Made by a program: the position numbers and the translations under genes | In this document: positions 8,050 through 17,282 of the stretch, in pieces | Position numbering within the stretch: the first letter of the stretch is position 1 | How the letters are laid out: the number at the start of each line of letters is the position of its first letter | Assembly: GCF_031954525.1 (NCBI RefSeq) | Contig: NZ_CP134867.1 | Span: 1,922,001-1,986,000 of the forward strand | Source: Dyella sp. BiH032 | Lineage (GTDB): Bacteria > Pseudomonadota > Gammaproteobacteria > Xanthomonadales > Rhodanobacteraceae | Length of the DNA: 64,000 bases | Reading direction: 5' to 3' | Notes under the pieces: generated by a model | Told to the model about the DNA's origin: nothing | Seen by the model: only the letters and a program-made list of their open reading frames with translations | Databases searched by the model: none

Positions 8050-9075
8050 ATGAAGGCGAAGGCGTCGAAGCGGCCGCGCGAGCGGCTTCGCCGGCTGGGC
8101 GGATGGATGCTGTGGCTGGTCTGCTGGCTGCCTTGGCCGGCTACCGCGGCCGATGCCGCCACGCCGATCCGGTTCGGTATCCTGCCGATCGGCAGCGCGG
8201 CCGAGTCCCGCGAACAATGGCGCCCGCTGCTGGCCGACCTGGAAAAGCGACTGGGGCACCCCGTCACCACGGTGTCGGTCAGCAGTTACGCCGGCCTGTC
8301 CGGCGCGATCGGCGACCAGCGCGTCGATATCGCCTTCCTTTCCGGGCGGCTCGCCATCGAGGCGGTGCTGCACCAGCAGATGAGCGTATTCGCCCAGTTC
8401 GAGCGCAACGACGGCGCCAAGGGCAACGTGGCGATGCTCATCGTGCGCAGCGATGGCCCCATCCACGATCTGAACACCTTGCTCGCGCATCCGGGCCGCT
8501 GGCGCTACGCGCGCGGCGAGCCGCTGTCGGTGACCGGCTACGTCGCGCCCGAGGCGGAAGTGTTCGCGCCGCGCGGCCTGAACTCGGACACCTTCTTCGC
8601 ACGTGTGCGCGTCGGCAATCACCAGAACAACGCCCTGGCGGTGGTCAATGGCGAAGTGGACGTGGCCAGCGGCAACAACCCCGACCTGGACTTGTTCCGC
8701 CGCACGTTCCCGGACCAGGCCTCGCAGCTGAAGGTGATTTGGCGCTCCAGCCTGATTCCCTCTGGCGTGCTGGTGATCCGTGAAGGCATGGAGCCGGGCC
8801 TGCGCAAGCAGCTGATGGATTTCATGCTCGGCTACGGCAAGAGCAGCGGGCCCGCGGGCGAGCGCGAGCGCGCCAACCTAGCGCGGATTCCCGATCTGGC
8901 CGGCTTCGTGCCCGCGACCAGCCTCGTCCTGCGTTCCTTCGCGGACATGGAATACACCTTGCAGCGGCAGCAGGCCCAGCATGGGCGCTGGGTCAGCGAC
9001 GCTGCGCGCGACGCGCGCCTGCGCCAGGTGGAAGCGGAGCATCGGGAGCTAGTGCGGCAATTGCAGGCGCATTAG
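8050..9075 (+). CDS. PhnD-like periplasmic phosphate/phosphonate binding protein
   Basis: A 341-aa exported protein: a basic N-terminus and a Trp-rich hydrophobic stretch (WMLWLVCWLPWPATAADA) form a signal peptide ending near residue 35. The mature part begins IRFGILPIGSAAESREQW and carries SSYAGLSGAIGDQRVDIAFL, the conserved ligand-domain pattern of the PhnD/phosphite/phosphonate substrate-binding family (type II periplasmic binding fold). VGNHQNNALAVVNGEVDVAS matches the second lobe. No ABC permease or ATPase gene is adjacent, so it is an orphan binding protein. Such orphans may partner remote transporters or signalling proteins. Ligand unknown. Confidence 0.82.
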   Translation: MKAKASKRPRERLRRLGGWMLWLVCWLPWPATAADAATPIRFGILPIGSAAESREQWRPLLADLEKRLGHPVTTVSVSSYAGLSGAIGDQRVDIAFLSGRLAIEAVLHQQMSVFAQFERNDGAKGNVAMLIVRSDGPIHDLNTLLAHPGRWRYARGEPLSVTGYVAPEAEVFAPRGLNSDTFFARVRVGNHQNNALAVVNGEVDVASGNNPDLDLFRRTFPDQASQLKVIWRSSLIPSGVLVIREGMEPGLRKQLMDFMLGYGKSSGPAGERERANLARIPDLAGFVPATSLVLRSFADMEYTLQRQQAQHGRWVSDAARDARLRQVEAEHRELVRQLQAH

Positions 9076-9160
9076 GCTGACGCGCCGTGCCGCTCGGGCA
9101 GGTGCGGTTCATCCTCGACGCGTAGGGTGGGGAATCACCATGCCACGAGGAGACAACCGC

Positions 9161-9760
9161 ATGACTCATCACCAAGCGCGCCGCCGGGGCGCCTCCATGC
9201 GCTGGCTGTTCGCGCTGTCGCTGCTGGGCGCCGCGGCGCTGTCGCCGGCGACCGCCGCCGCCCAGGCCAGCCCGCGGCCGTCGTCCGCACCGCAGCAGTC
9301 CGCTCCCCAGCAGTCCGCACCCCAGCAGTCGCCGGCCCCCCAGGCGCAGGCGAGCGGCCCGGAGCTGCCGGCGGCGGATCAGCAGGCGATCAAGAACTAC
9401 ACCCTCAACGAGGACGTGCTGAGCCGCCTGCTCACCGTGACCAAGGAGGCGCGGGCGCAGAACATCCGTCCGCAACCGGCGCCCGATCCTTCCAAAGTGC
9501 GCAGCCTGGACGATCTTGCCAACTATGCGGTGGGCAGCGATCCCAAGCTCGGTCCGCTGGTGAAGAAGCAGGGCTTTACGCCTCGCGAGTTCCTGCTGGC
9601 CAATCTCGCGCTGATGAATGCGGCGCTCGCGGTGCAGGCGCGCAACGATCCCAACCTGGCCAAGACGATCGACCAGTCGAAGGTGAATGCCGCGAATGTG
9701 GCCTTCTTCGAATCGCACCAGCAGCAGATCGCGGCGCAGATGAGCGACGGCGCGAAGTGA
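9161..9760 (+). CDS. Exported protein with PQQ-rich linker
   Basis: A 199-aa protein with a signal peptide (MRWLFALSLLGAAALSPATA within residues 13-33), a Pro/Gln/Ala/Ser linker containing three SAPQQ repeats, and a helical C-terminal domain (about 75-199, ending VAFFESHQQQIAAQMSDG). I start at the ATG at 9161 because GAGGAGA lies 7 bp upstream. An in-frame ATG 21 bp earlier lacks a ribosome site. I recognise no family. It is followed by a large hairpin and is convergent with greB. Confidence 0.72.
   Translation: MTHHQARRRGASMRWLFALSLLGAAALSPATAAAQASPRPSSAPQQSAPQQSAPQQSPAPQAQASGPELPAADQQAIKNYTLNEDVLSRLLTVTKEARAQNIRPQPAPDPSKVRSLDDLANYAVGSDPKLGPLVKKQGFTPREFLLANLALMNAALAVQARNDPNLAKTIDQSKVNAANVAFFESHQQQIAAQMSDGAK
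9284..9328 (+). repeat. three 15-bp tandem repeats within a gene
   Basis: Three near-identical 15-bp units (TCCGCACCGCAGCAG type) encode the SAPQQ linker of the exported protein. The copy number could vary between strains by slippage. Confidence 0.85.
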
Positions 9761-9782
9761 CGCGCTGCGAGTGAGCCTCCAG

Positions 9783-9814
9783 GCCGCCATTCCGGCGTAC
9801 GCCGGGATGGCGGC
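9783..9814. repeat. REP-like inverted repeat / terminator hairpin
   Basis: Imperfect 14-bp stem built on GCCGCCATTCCGGC / GCCGGGATGGCGGC around the loop GTAC, between two convergent genes. Its ATTCCGGC...GCCGG core resembles the intergenic repeats near 14740 and 61770. Confidence 0.65.
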
Positions 9815-9826
9815 TGGCGCGCCCGG

Positions 9827-10324
9827 TCAGTACTCCACCGATACGATCGCGAAACGCGTGCGACCGCCGGGCAGCTCCGCCTCGAATTCGTCGTCCACGC
9901 GCTTCTTCAGCACGGCACGGGCCAGTGGCGAGTCCACGCTGATCCAGCCGGCCTTCGCGTCGGTCTCGTCTGGGCCGACGATCCGATAGATCGCCGTGTC
10001 TCCGGAATCGACATTCTCCAGCTCGATGCGCGCGCCGAAGAACACCGCCGTGCGGTCGGCCGGCGCGCCCTCGGCCACTTTCAGCGCCGGAATGCGTTTG
10101 CTCAGATAGCGCACGCGACGGTCGATCTCGCCGAGTTGCTTCTTGCGATACGTGTACTCGGCGTTCTCCGACCGATCGCCTTCGGCCGCGGCGGCGGCGA
10201 GCGCCTTCACCACCTCAGGTCGCAGGGTGTGCCAGAGATGGTCCAGTTCGGCCTTGAGTTTCTCGAAACCCTCGCGGGTGATGATGGCCGTGGAGGAGGG
10301 GGAGGGTGGCCGCCAGCGGCTCAT
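9827..10324 (-). CDS. greB: Transcription elongation factor GreB
   Basis: Rescues backtracked RNA polymerase by stimulating transcript cleavage through the secondary channel. The protein is 165 aa: an N-terminal coiled coil with the acidic tip ([15 protein letters not shown], near residues 49-63) followed by the FKBP-like C-terminal domain (about 85-165). [11 protein letters not shown] separates GreB from GreA. The N-terminus [11 protein letters not shown] is somewhat longer than in E. coli GreB. The start ATG overlaps the stop of the upstream membrane-protein gene by 4 bp (ATGA), so translation is probably coupled to it. Confidence 0.95.
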   Translation of the reverse strand: MSRWRPPSPSSTAIITREGFEKLKAELDHLWHTLRPEVVKALAAAAAEGDRSENAEYTYRKKQLGEIDRRVRYLSKRIPALKVAEGAPADRTAVFFGARIELENVDSGDTAIYRIVGPDETDAKAGWISVDSPLARAVLKKRVDDEFEAELPGGRTRFAIVSVEY

Positions 10325-11580
10325 CGCGCGTCAGGGGTGTCCAGCAGTTGTCGTTCGAGCGCGAGCAGGTCGCCGCGCAGCGGATGGTCGGGCCAGGCGG
10401 CGGTCAACCGGCGCAGCAACACCAGGGCTTCGGCAGGCTGGTTCAAGCGCTGGCCGAGCTGTTGCGCAGCCAGCAGGCCGATGCGGGGCGCCTCGGTAGC
10501 GCGTGGCCAGGTCGAAAGATAACCCCGGCAGAGCCTGACCGCGAGACGGCTCATGCCCAGGCGCGCCGCCAGTTCGGCGAGCGGACCCGCGGTTGCCGGG
10601 TCGTCGGGCAGGAAGACGGGGTCGATCTCCATGCATTCCTGCACCAGGCCCAGCGCGCGCTTGCCTTCGCCGTGCGCCAGCAGCGAGGCCGTCCAGATCT
10701 GGCCGTGCACAAGGAGCGCGTCGTGCAGGCCTTCCTGCCGCAACAGTTGCCGGTAGGCCAAGTGCAGCGCAGCGGGCGCGCTGCGATCCTGCAGCCGGGC
10801 CACCAGCATGTCGATGGCTGCACGCGGCTGTTCTTCGGCGCGCTGCCGCACTGCCGCGAGTAGCTGCGTATCGGCGTCCTGACCGCTAGCGGCGACGAGC
10901 CGCTCGGCTTCCGGTGCCATGCCGAAACGCTCGTGCCGTTCGTGGATCATGGCGCCCATCAGGTGGAAGCCGAGCACGATCAGATAGGTGTAGGCGAACG
11001 CGTAGAGCGGTAATGCCACGATGCGCGGCAGCAGGCCCGAGGCCAGCGATGCCAGCACCACCAGTACGGCCACGGCGAGGTTGATCGCCACGGGGATGAG
11101 GTAGGCCAGCCCGAATCCACCGATCACGCGCACGACCTGCGCCGGATTCAGCGCAGCAGCGAGATTGCCCTCGAAGGCCAGCGTCATGTCGATCGCCGGC
11201 AGAACCAGCGCCGCTGCGATCAAAACCGGCCAGAGCGCGCCCGGGAAAAACACCGCCGAGAGCAGGCACAGCGCTGCCAGCAGCAGGTGGATCGCGGTCA
11301 GCGCCCAGCCAGCCGATTCATTGCCACCCAGGCTCACGTCGGGCGGATCGGCGAAGCCGTTGGCGGTGTGCAGCATGCAATCGGCGGCGTAGCGCCATGT
11401 CGCCGCCCACACCATCAGGCTCGCCAGTGTGCCCACCGCGGAAGGCAGCAGGCCGACGTAGTGCGCCAGCGCGAGCCCCACGCAGCTGGCAAGCGCGGCA
11501 CCGCGCAACGGATAGCCGAAGGCCGCCGGGAGCCGCTGCAGGAACGGCGTGTCGGCGGAAACCGTCGCGACTTTGGGCAT
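10321..11580 (-). CDS. Membrane protein with C-terminal TPR-like helices
   Basis: A 419-aa protein without a recognised family. The first half holds several transmembrane helices (about residues 24-62, 92-130, 150-205, rich in Ala/Leu/Val), and the second half (about 225-419) is soluble, Ala/Leu/Arg-rich and helical with TPR-like spacing (for example [20 protein letters not shown], then [20 protein letters not shown]). The start lies 9 bp after the stop of the HerA-like ATPase gene, and its own stop overlaps the greB start, so the three form an operon. The TPR part suggests a protein-protein role on the cytoplasmic side. Function unknown. Confidence 0.72.
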   Translation of the reverse strand: MPKVATVSADTPFLQRLPAAFGYPLRGAALASCVGLALAHYVGLLPSAVGTLASLMVWAATWRYAADCMLHTANGFADPPDVSLGGNESAGWALTAIHLLLAALCLLSAVFFPGALWPVLIAAALVLPAIDMTLAFEGNLAAALNPAQVVRVIGGFGLAYLIPVAINLAVAVLVVLASLASGLLPRIVALPLYAFAYTYLIVLGFHLMGAMIHERHERFGMAPEAERLVAASGQDADTQLLAAVRQRAEEQPRAAIDMLVARLQDRSAPAALHLAYRQLLRQEGLHDALLVHGQIWTASLLAHGEGKRALGLVQECMEIDPVFLPDDPATAGPLAELAARLGMSRLAVRLCRGYLSTWPRATEAPRIGLLAAQQLGQRLNQPAEALVLLRRLTAAWPDHPLRGDLLALERQLLDTPDAR

Positions 11581-11589
11581 GGCGGCGGC

Positions 11590-13086
11590 TCAGCGCTTGC
11601 CGCCGAAGATGCTCCCGAGCACGCCGCGCACGATCTGCTGGCCCAGCCGCGTACCGATGGTGCGCGTGGCGGACTTCGCCATCGTCTCGATCACGCCCTG
11701 GCGGCGGCCGTTGCCCAGCAGAACGTCGCGCACGGCATCGCCCCAGCCCGGGCCCTCGGCGCCGGCGGCCGTGCCCTTGCCGGCGGGCTTGGCGTGAGCC
11801 GCCTTTTCGCTGGCGCGGGCGGCGAGCATCTCGGCGGCCGATTCGCGGTTCACCGCGTTGTCGTACTTGCCGCCCACCGGCGAGCGCTGGCGCGCGGCCG
11901 CGCGTTCGGCCTCCGTGATCGCGCCGATGCGCGAGGTCGGCGAGGTCACCAAGACCTGCTCTACCGGCGACGGCACGCCGCCGTCGCGCAGCGTGGAGGC
12001 GAGCGCCTCGCCCACGGCCAGTTTGGTGATCGCATCGGTGACGTCCAGCTTGGGGTTGGGCGCGAACGTCTCGGCCGCGGCCTTGACCGCCTTCTGGTCG
12101 CGCGGTGTGAACGCACGCAGCGCGTGCTGCACGCGGTTGCCGAGCTGGCCGAGGATGTTGCCCGGCACGTCGTCGGGGTTCTGCGAGCAGAAGTACACGC
12201 CCACGCCCTTGGAACGGATCAGGCGCACCACCTGCTCCACACGCTGCATCAGCGCCGGCGGGGCGTCGTCGAACAGCAGGTGCGCCTCGTCGAAGAAGAA
12301 CACCATCTTCGGCTGGTCGAGGTCGCCGACTTCGGGCAGCTGTTCGAAGAGCTCGGACAGCAGCCACAGCAGGAAGGTGGAATAGAGGCGCGGCTTGAGA
12401 ATGAGCTGGTCCGCGGCCAGCACGTTGATCACGCCGCGGCCGCTCATGTCCTGGCGCATCAGGTCGGCCAGTTCCAGCGCCGGTTCGCCGAAGAACTGGT
12501 CGGCGCCGTCCTGTTCCAGCTTCAGTACCGCGCGCTGGATGGCGGCGATGCTCTGCGTGCTGATCAGGCCGTACTGAGTGGAGATGTCCTTGGCATTCTC
12601 GGCGGCGAAGCCGAGCAGGGCGCGCAGGTCGGCGAGGTCCAGCAGCAGCCAGCCGTTTTCGTCGGCGACCTTGAAGATCACTTCCAGCACGCCTTCCTGG
12701 GTGTCGTTCAATTCCAGGATGCGGCCGAGCAGGGTGGGACCCATCTCGCTGATGGTGGCGCGCACGGGATGACCGAGCTTGCCGTAGATGTCCCAGAAGA
12801 TGACCGGATTGGCCTGCGGCTTCCAGTCGGCGAGGCCGAGCTTGGCGAGGCGCGCCTTGAGCTTGTCGCCCGGCTCACCCGCCGGCATCGACAGGCCGGC
12901 CAGGTCGCCCTTCGCGTCCGCCAGGAAGCAGGGCACGCCCAGCCGCGAGAAACCTTCGGCCAGCACCATCAGCGAGACGGATTTGCCGGTGCCGGTGGCG
13001 CCGGCGATCATCCCGTGCCGGTTGCCGAAGTGCGGGTCGAGATTGACGCTGGTGCTGTCGTTGCGGCCGATCAGGATGTCAGTCAT
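11590..13086 (-). CDS. HerA-like helicase domain protein (YjgR/DUF853)
   Basis: A 498-aa P-loop ATPase of the YjgR/DUF853 group, related to the HerA-FtsK translocases. Walker A is GATGTGKS (near residues 30-37) and the Walker B-like segment is KMVFFFDEAHLLF. An Ala/Lys-rich, probably flexible linker follows near residues 410-460, then a conserved C-terminal GTRLGQQIVRGVLGSIFG. YjgR proteins have no settled function; a DNA- or envelope-linked ATPase role is inferred only from the fold. It leads an operon with the membrane/TPR protein and greB and is divergent from mltD. Confidence 0.9.
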   Translation of the reverse strand: MTDILIGRNDSTSVNLDPHFGNRHGMIAGATGTGKSVSLMVLAEGFSRLGVPCFLADAKGDLAGLSMPAGEPGDKLKARLAKLGLADWKPQANPVIFWDIYGKLGHPVRATISEMGPTLLGRILELNDTQEGVLEVIFKVADENGWLLLDLADLRALLGFAAENAKDISTQYGLISTQSIAAIQRAVLKLEQDGADQFFGEPALELADLMRQDMSGRGVINVLAADQLILKPRLYSTFLLWLLSELFEQLPEVGDLDQPKMVFFFDEAHLLFDDAPPALMQRVEQVVRLIRSKGVGVYFCSQNPDDVPGNILGQLGNRVQHALRAFTPRDQKAVKAAAETFAPNPKLDVTDAITKLAVGEALASTLRDGGVPSPVEQVLVTSPTSRIGAITEAERAAARQRSPVGGKYDNAVNRESAAEMLAARASEKAAHAKPAGKGTAAGAEGPGWGDAVRDVLLGNGRRQGVIETMAKSATRTIGTRLGQQIVRGVLGSIFGGKR

Positions 13087-13225
13087 GGGGGTCCGTCCGA
13101 GGTGGGCCGGGCGATTGTAGCCAAGCAGCCGGTGCTGTCGCGCGCTGTGGAAGGATGGGAATTTTTCAGTTGAGCCGGGTGCTTGCGGCGGCTATCGTCG
13201 GCACTTTCTCGATGCGAACCACCTC

Positions 13226-14722
13226 ATGCCGGCAAGATTCCCCATTCACGCCCTGCGCCTGGCGCCTCTATTCGCCGCGCTTTCGGCGCTGGCCGGCTGC
13301 GCCACTTCCGGCGGCAGCCATGCTGCGCCGACGCCGCAGCTGGATACCTTGTATGGCCAGCTCGATCAGGCCAGCAAGAGCTACGAGATGGCGCTGCAGC
13401 AGGCGCGCGAAGGCGATGCGCCAGCCTCGCAGAAGACTTTGTCCGGCGCGCTGGAGCAGCTCAAGCGCGCCTCGGCGCAGTGCGGTGGCGTGGCGGGATG
13501 CGATCCGCAGCGTTTCTTCGCGGTCTACGACCGCCTGCTGCGCTTGAAGGACGGCAGTTTCTCGCTCGGCGACGACGTGGAAGTGAGCGGCGAGCAGATG
13601 CCGGAGGCTACGGCGGCCGGCAAGACCGGCGCGGCCAGCCTGCCGCAGGCCCAGCGCAGCGTGACGCTGCTGCATGGGCAGAAGCTGTCCGAGCTCATCG
13701 CCATGAACGGCCCGGTGAAGGCCGCGCTGGAAATGTGGCTGACGCAGTGGCGCTCCAATCTCATGGACGCCTACGTCAATTACCAATACATGCGTTACCA
13801 GATGTGGCCGGCTTACCAAAGCCGCGACCTGCCCGAGGCGATCCTGTTCGGCATCATGGCGAAGGAGTCCGGCGGCAAGGTGCATGCGGTGTCGCGCTCG
13901 GGCGCGGCAGGCCCGCTGCAGTTCATGTACGCCACCGGCCTGCGCTTCGGCCTGAACAGCGACGGCGGTTTCGACGAGCGCTTCGACCCGGCCCTGGCCG
14001 CGCGCGCGAACGCGGAATACCTCGACGAGCAGCTGGGCATTTTCAACAACAACCTCGAAGTGACCCTCGCTGCATACAACGGCGGCGAGGGACGCATGCG
14101 TCGCCTGGTGGGCGACGACACCGCGGTCAGCTTCTACGACCCGCGCATCTACAACCAGCTTTCGCAGGAAACCCGCGACTACGTGCCGGCCGTGCTCGCC
14201 GCGGCGTGGCTGTTCCTGCACCCGGACAGCTACAACCTGCGCTTTCCGAAGGTGGACGGCGTACCGGGCAGCATCACGCTGTCGCGACCGGCGTCGCTCA
14301 GCGAGCTGACCGTGTGCCTGGGCTCGGCCGGCGGCATGGACAGCGGCTGGTTCCGCACGCTGCGCAATCTCAATCCGCGCGTGGACCCGCAGGTCGCGCT
14401 GCCGGCCGGTACGAGGCTGGTGCTGCCGAAGCTGCTGGAGAAGCCCTATGCCGCGCGCTGCACCGACGGGCCGTGGCCGATTCTCGCGAACGACCTGCAC
14501 ACCGCGGTGGTTCCCGTCGTGCCGACGACGCCCGATCCGCCGCCTGCCCGCGTATCCGCCACGGCCAAGTCACGCAGCTACACCGTCAAGCGCGGCGACA
14601 CGCTGGCTGGCATCGTGCGCAAGCTGGGCTGTTCGGACGTGCAGGAAGTGGCCCAGCTCAATGGCATCCGCCAGCAGCACATCAAGCCGGGGCAGACCCT
14701 GAAATTGCCCGCCTGCCGCTGA
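13226..14722 (+). CDS. mltD: Lytic murein transglycosylase D (lipoprotein, LysM)
   Basis: Cleaves the MurNAc-GlcNAc bond of peptidoglycan to form 1,6-anhydro ends, acting from the outer membrane. The protein is 498 aa: a lipoprotein signal ending ALAGC, an N-terminal helical region, an SLT (GH23) domain with catalytic E214 in IMAKESGG followed by SGAAGPLQFM and AAYNGGEGRMRR, and one C-terminal LysM domain (about residues 447-496, YTVKRGDTLAGIVRKLGC) that binds glycan. The order lipobox-SLT-LysM is that of MltD, although E. coli MltD has two LysM copies. A REP-like repeat follows the stop. Confidence 0.9.
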   Translation: MPARFPIHALRLAPLFAALSALAGCATSGGSHAAPTPQLDTLYGQLDQASKSYEMALQQAREGDAPASQKTLSGALEQLKRASAQCGGVAGCDPQRFFAVYDRLLRLKDGSFSLGDDVEVSGEQMPEATAAGKTGAASLPQAQRSVTLLHGQKLSELIAMNGPVKAALEMWLTQWRSNLMDAYVNYQYMRYQMWPAYQSRDLPEAILFGIMAKESGGKVHAVSRSGAAGPLQFMYATGLRFGLNSDGGFDERFDPALAARANAEYLDEQLGIFNNNLEVTLAAYNGGEGRMRRLVGDDTAVSFYDPRIYNQLSQETRDYVPAVLAAAWLFLHPDSYNLRFPKVDGVPGSITLSRPASLSELTVCLGSAGGMDSGWFRTLRNLNPRVDPQVALPAGTRLVLPKLLEKPYAARCTDGPWPILANDLHTAVVPVVPTTPDPPPARVSATAKSRSYTVKRGDTLAGIVRKLGCSDVQEVAQLNGIRQQHIKPGQTLKLPACR

Positions 14723-14728
14723 TCCACC

Positions 14729-14760
14729 TACTCGTCATTCCGACACGGGCCGGAATCCGG
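14729..14760. repeat. REP-like intergenic repeat
   Basis: Contains CTCGTCATTCCG...CGGAATCCGG, an inverted repeat of the type common between genes in Xanthomonadales and other proteobacteria. The form near 61760 (CTCGTTATTCCGG...CCGGAACCC) is clearly related. Confidence 0.6.
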
Positions 14761-14835
14761 TGACGTCGCGCCAGGGTTGTCGCAAGTCCGCCCGGCCGGT
14801 GCTCAGTCGCGACGACCGGCCGCCGCGGTTCGCGC

Positions 14836-15273
14836 TCAGGCCGCGGCGAGGCTGTTGCCGCTCGTCGGCGCTTCGGCCGCGCTGCGGTGGGCCTCCTTCA
14901 GGCCGTGCAACACCTTGAGCAGGTGGCGGTGCTGCAGCTGGAGCTTGAGGTGCGGGGAATCCTTGGTCTCGTGGTATGCCACGGCGAGCCACAGCGCGAT
15001 GCCGCGGATGGCGACCTCCGCGTTGTCCGAACGGGCGCGGGCGTAGCCCACCTCGGTGCCTTCGCCCCATGGCAAGTAGCGCTGGTCGGGCGAGGTGCCA
15101 TACAAATGCGGGAATTCGCTGCGCGAGGCCTGGCCGATCTCGCGGAGGGTAAGCATGCCCAGCTGGGAGCGGCTGCGGCGGGGAAGGGACTGCACGATGC
15201 GCTCGATCTCGCGGAACTGGCGGGCAAGCTGCCGCGTCCGGCTCATGGCGATGATCTGGCTGACGATGCGCAT
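14836..15273 (-). CDS. Conserved hypothetical cytoplasmic protein
   Basis: A 145-aa protein with no signal peptide or membrane helix. The N-terminal third (MRIVSQIIAMSRTRQLARQF ... RRSRSQLGMLTLREIGQ) is basic and helical. The middle is SEFPHLYGTSPDQRYLPWGE, then helices with AIRGIALWLAVAYHETKD. I do not recognise the family. The start is set by GAGGAG 6 bp upstream of the ATG at 15273; longer in-frame starts lack one. It lies downstream of psd on the same strand, 130 bp away. The gap contains an A-rich stretch (15360-15385), possibly a promoter of its own. Confidence 0.7.
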   Translation of the reverse strand: MRIVSQIIAMSRTRQLARQFREIERIVQSLPRRSRSQLGMLTLREIGQASRSEFPHLYGTSPDQRYLPWGEGTEVGYARARSDNAEVAIRGIALWLAVAYHETKDSPHLKLQLQHRHLLKVLHGLKEAHRSAAEAPTSGNSLAAA

Positions 15274-15403
15274 GCGGTTCCTCCTCGTCGCGAATTCGGG
15301 ATGGCGCGTCCACGCGCCATGAATTCTCAGGAGGATAACCACGCCTTCCGTCATCTTGCGCCAAAAAGGTCACAAAACGACAAAAAGCGTCACTCGAATC
15401 GAA

Positions 15404-16246
15404 TTAGCCGAGGCGATGCCCCAGTCGCTGGCCCACGTTCACCACTTGCTGCGGCTGCAGGTCGTCCAGCTCCGCCATGCCTTCCGGCAGCAGCATGATC
15501 ACGGTCGAACCCATGTTGAAGCGCGCCATCTCGGCGAAGCGCTCCAGCGTAATGTTCTGTCCGGCGAAGGACTTGCGGCGGATCGACGGCGCGTACGGCG
15601 GGATCACCAGGCCGTCCCACACGGTGGCCACCGACGACACCAGGATGGCGCCGACCATCACCACCACGAACGGACCGCGTTCGCTCTCGAAGTGACAGAC
15701 CAGGCGCTCGTTGCGGGCGAACAGGCGCGGAATCGCTTCTACCGCGAACGGCGCCACGCTGAAGATGCGGCCGGGCACGTGGACCGTTTCCTTCAGCGTG
15801 CCGGCCAGCGGCATGTGCACGCGGTGGTAGTCGCGCGGCGAGAGATAGATGGTCGCGAAGCGCCCGTTGCGGTACGGGACGGCCGCCGCCTCGTCGCCGA
15901 GCAGCTCTGCGGCCGTGTATTCCTGCCCCTTGGCCTGGAAAATGCGCCCGTCGACGATGCGCCCGGCCTGGCTGATGCGGCCATCGGCCGGGCTGATCAG
16001 CGCGGCAGGATCCGGATCGGCGCGGCGCGCGTCATGGCGCAGCTTGCGGGTGAAGAAGGCATTGAAATGCTGGTACGCGAGCGGGTCGGTCTGCACCGCC
16101 TGGCTCATGTCCACCTGGTAGCGGCGCACGATCTGCCCGATCAGGAAGTTCTTCCACGGTGCGAAAGTCCAGCGCGTTGCCCAATAGACCACCCGGGACA
16201 GCGCGCGGTGGGGAAGGATGTATTGCAGGAGGACGTTGAAGGTCAT
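15404..16246 (-). CDS. psd: Phosphatidylserine decarboxylase
   Basis: Makes phosphatidylethanolamine from phosphatidylserine at the inner membrane. The 280-aa proenzyme self-cleaves within the C-terminal motif: here FNMGSTVI, with cleavage expected between G246 and S247, the serine becoming the pyruvoyl group. The usual E. coli motif is LGST, so Met replaces Leu, a mild variant. Other hallmarks are NAFFTRKL, ISPADGRI and PRDYHRVHMPLAG with the catalytic His. The start ATG at 16246 gives the standard N-terminus (MTFNVLLQYILPHRALSR). Divergent from prmB. Confidence 0.96.
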   Translation of the reverse strand: MTFNVLLQYILPHRALSRVVYWATRWTFAPWKNFLIGQIVRRYQVDMSQAVQTDPLAYQHFNAFFTRKLRHDARRADPDPAALISPADGRISQAGRIVDGRIFQAKGQEYTAAELLGDEAAAVPYRNGRFATIYLSPRDYHRVHMPLAGTLKETVHVPGRIFSVAPFAVEAIPRLFARNERLVCHFESERGPFVVVMVGAILVSSVATVWDGLVIPPYAPSIRRKSFAGQNITLERFAEMARFNMGSTVIMLLPEGMAELDDLQPQQVVNVGQRLGHRLG

Positions 16247-16354
16247 CCGGCGAGTATATCGGTCAGGCCGGCCTTTCCCGCCAGCGGGGGGCCGGAAGGG
16301 AGCGGGGCCAGCGGCTATACTTGCCGGCCCTCCCGACGCAGAACCCTGGCCGCC

Positions 16355-17278
16355 GTGACCGCCGAACTCGCCTCCATCATCGACTTCATCCGCTATGGCG
16401 CGAGCCGGTTCTCGGCCGCGGGCCTGACCTTCGGGCATAGCCACGACAACCCGATCGACGAGGCCACCCACCTGGTGCTGGCCAGCCTGCATCTGCCGCC
16501 GGACATCCCGCCGGCCTACGGCGCCGGCAAGCTCACCGCCGACGAGCGCGAGCGCGTGCTCGGCCTGATCGAGCGCCGCGTCAACGAGCGCCTGCCGGTG
16601 GCCTACCTGGTCGGCGAAACCTGGTTCGCCGGCCTGAAGTTCAAGAGCGACCGCCGCGCGCTGGTGCCGCGTTCGCCGATCGCCGAACTGATCGAATCCG
16701 GCTTCCAGCCCTGGATGGAGCACCGCCACGTCGAGCGTGCGCTGGACCTGTGCACCGGTTCGGGCTGCATCGGCATCGCCATGGCCGAGTACAACCCGGA
16801 CTGGCAGGTCGATATCGTCGACATCAGCGACGAAGCGCTCTCGCTGGCGCGCGAGAACATCGCGTTCCAGCACGTCGAGGGCCGCGTCGAGGCGATCAAG
16901 TCCGACCTGTTCGCGGGCGTGAAGGGCCGCCGCTACGACCTGATCGTGTCCAATCCGCCGTACGTCACCGAGGACGAATACGCCGCGCTGCCGGGCGAAT
17001 ACAGCCACGAGCCCAAGCTAGGCCTGACCTCCGGCGAAGACGGCCTGGACATCTGCCTGCGCATCCTGGACGAAGCCGCCGATCACCTGACCGAGGACGG
17101 CCTGCTGATCGTCGAGGTGGGCGAGAGCGAGCATGCGCTGGCCGCGTTGCTGCCCGAAGTCCCGTTCGTGTGGATCGAGTTCAAGGTCGGCGCGATGGGT
17201 GTGTTCGCGCTGGAGCGCCGCGATCTGCTGGCGCATGCCGACGCCATCCGCGCAGCGGCGGTGGCGCGCCGCGTCTGA
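16355..17278 (+). CDS. prmB: Ribosomal protein L3 N5-glutamine methyltransferase
   Basis: Methylates a glutamine of ribosomal protein L3 using S-adenosylmethionine. The protein is 307 aa, normal for PrmB. It has the helical N-terminal substrate domain (to about residue 125), SAM-binding motif I (ALDLCTGSGCIGIAMA), and the glutamine-binding NPPY motif (DLIVSNPPYVTEDEYA). Placement just before aroC favours PrmB over the related PrmC. The start is a GTG (16355), since no suitable ATG exists; the ribosome site is weak. The next gene begins only 4 bp after its stop. Confidence 0.93.
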   Translation: MTAELASIIDFIRYGASRFSAAGLTFGHSHDNPIDEATHLVLASLHLPPDIPPAYGAGKLTADERERVLGLIERRVNERLPVAYLVGETWFAGLKFKSDRRALVPRSPIAELIESGFQPWMEHRHVERALDLCTGSGCIGIAMAEYNPDWQVDIVDISDEALSLARENIAFQHVEGRVEAIKSDLFAGVKGRRYDLIVSNPPYVTEDEYAALPGEYSHEPKLGLTSGEDGLDICLRILDEAADHLTEDGLLIVEVGESEHALAALLPEVPFVWIEFKVGAMGVFALERRDLLAHADAIRAAAVARRV

Positions 17279-17282
17279 CGGC

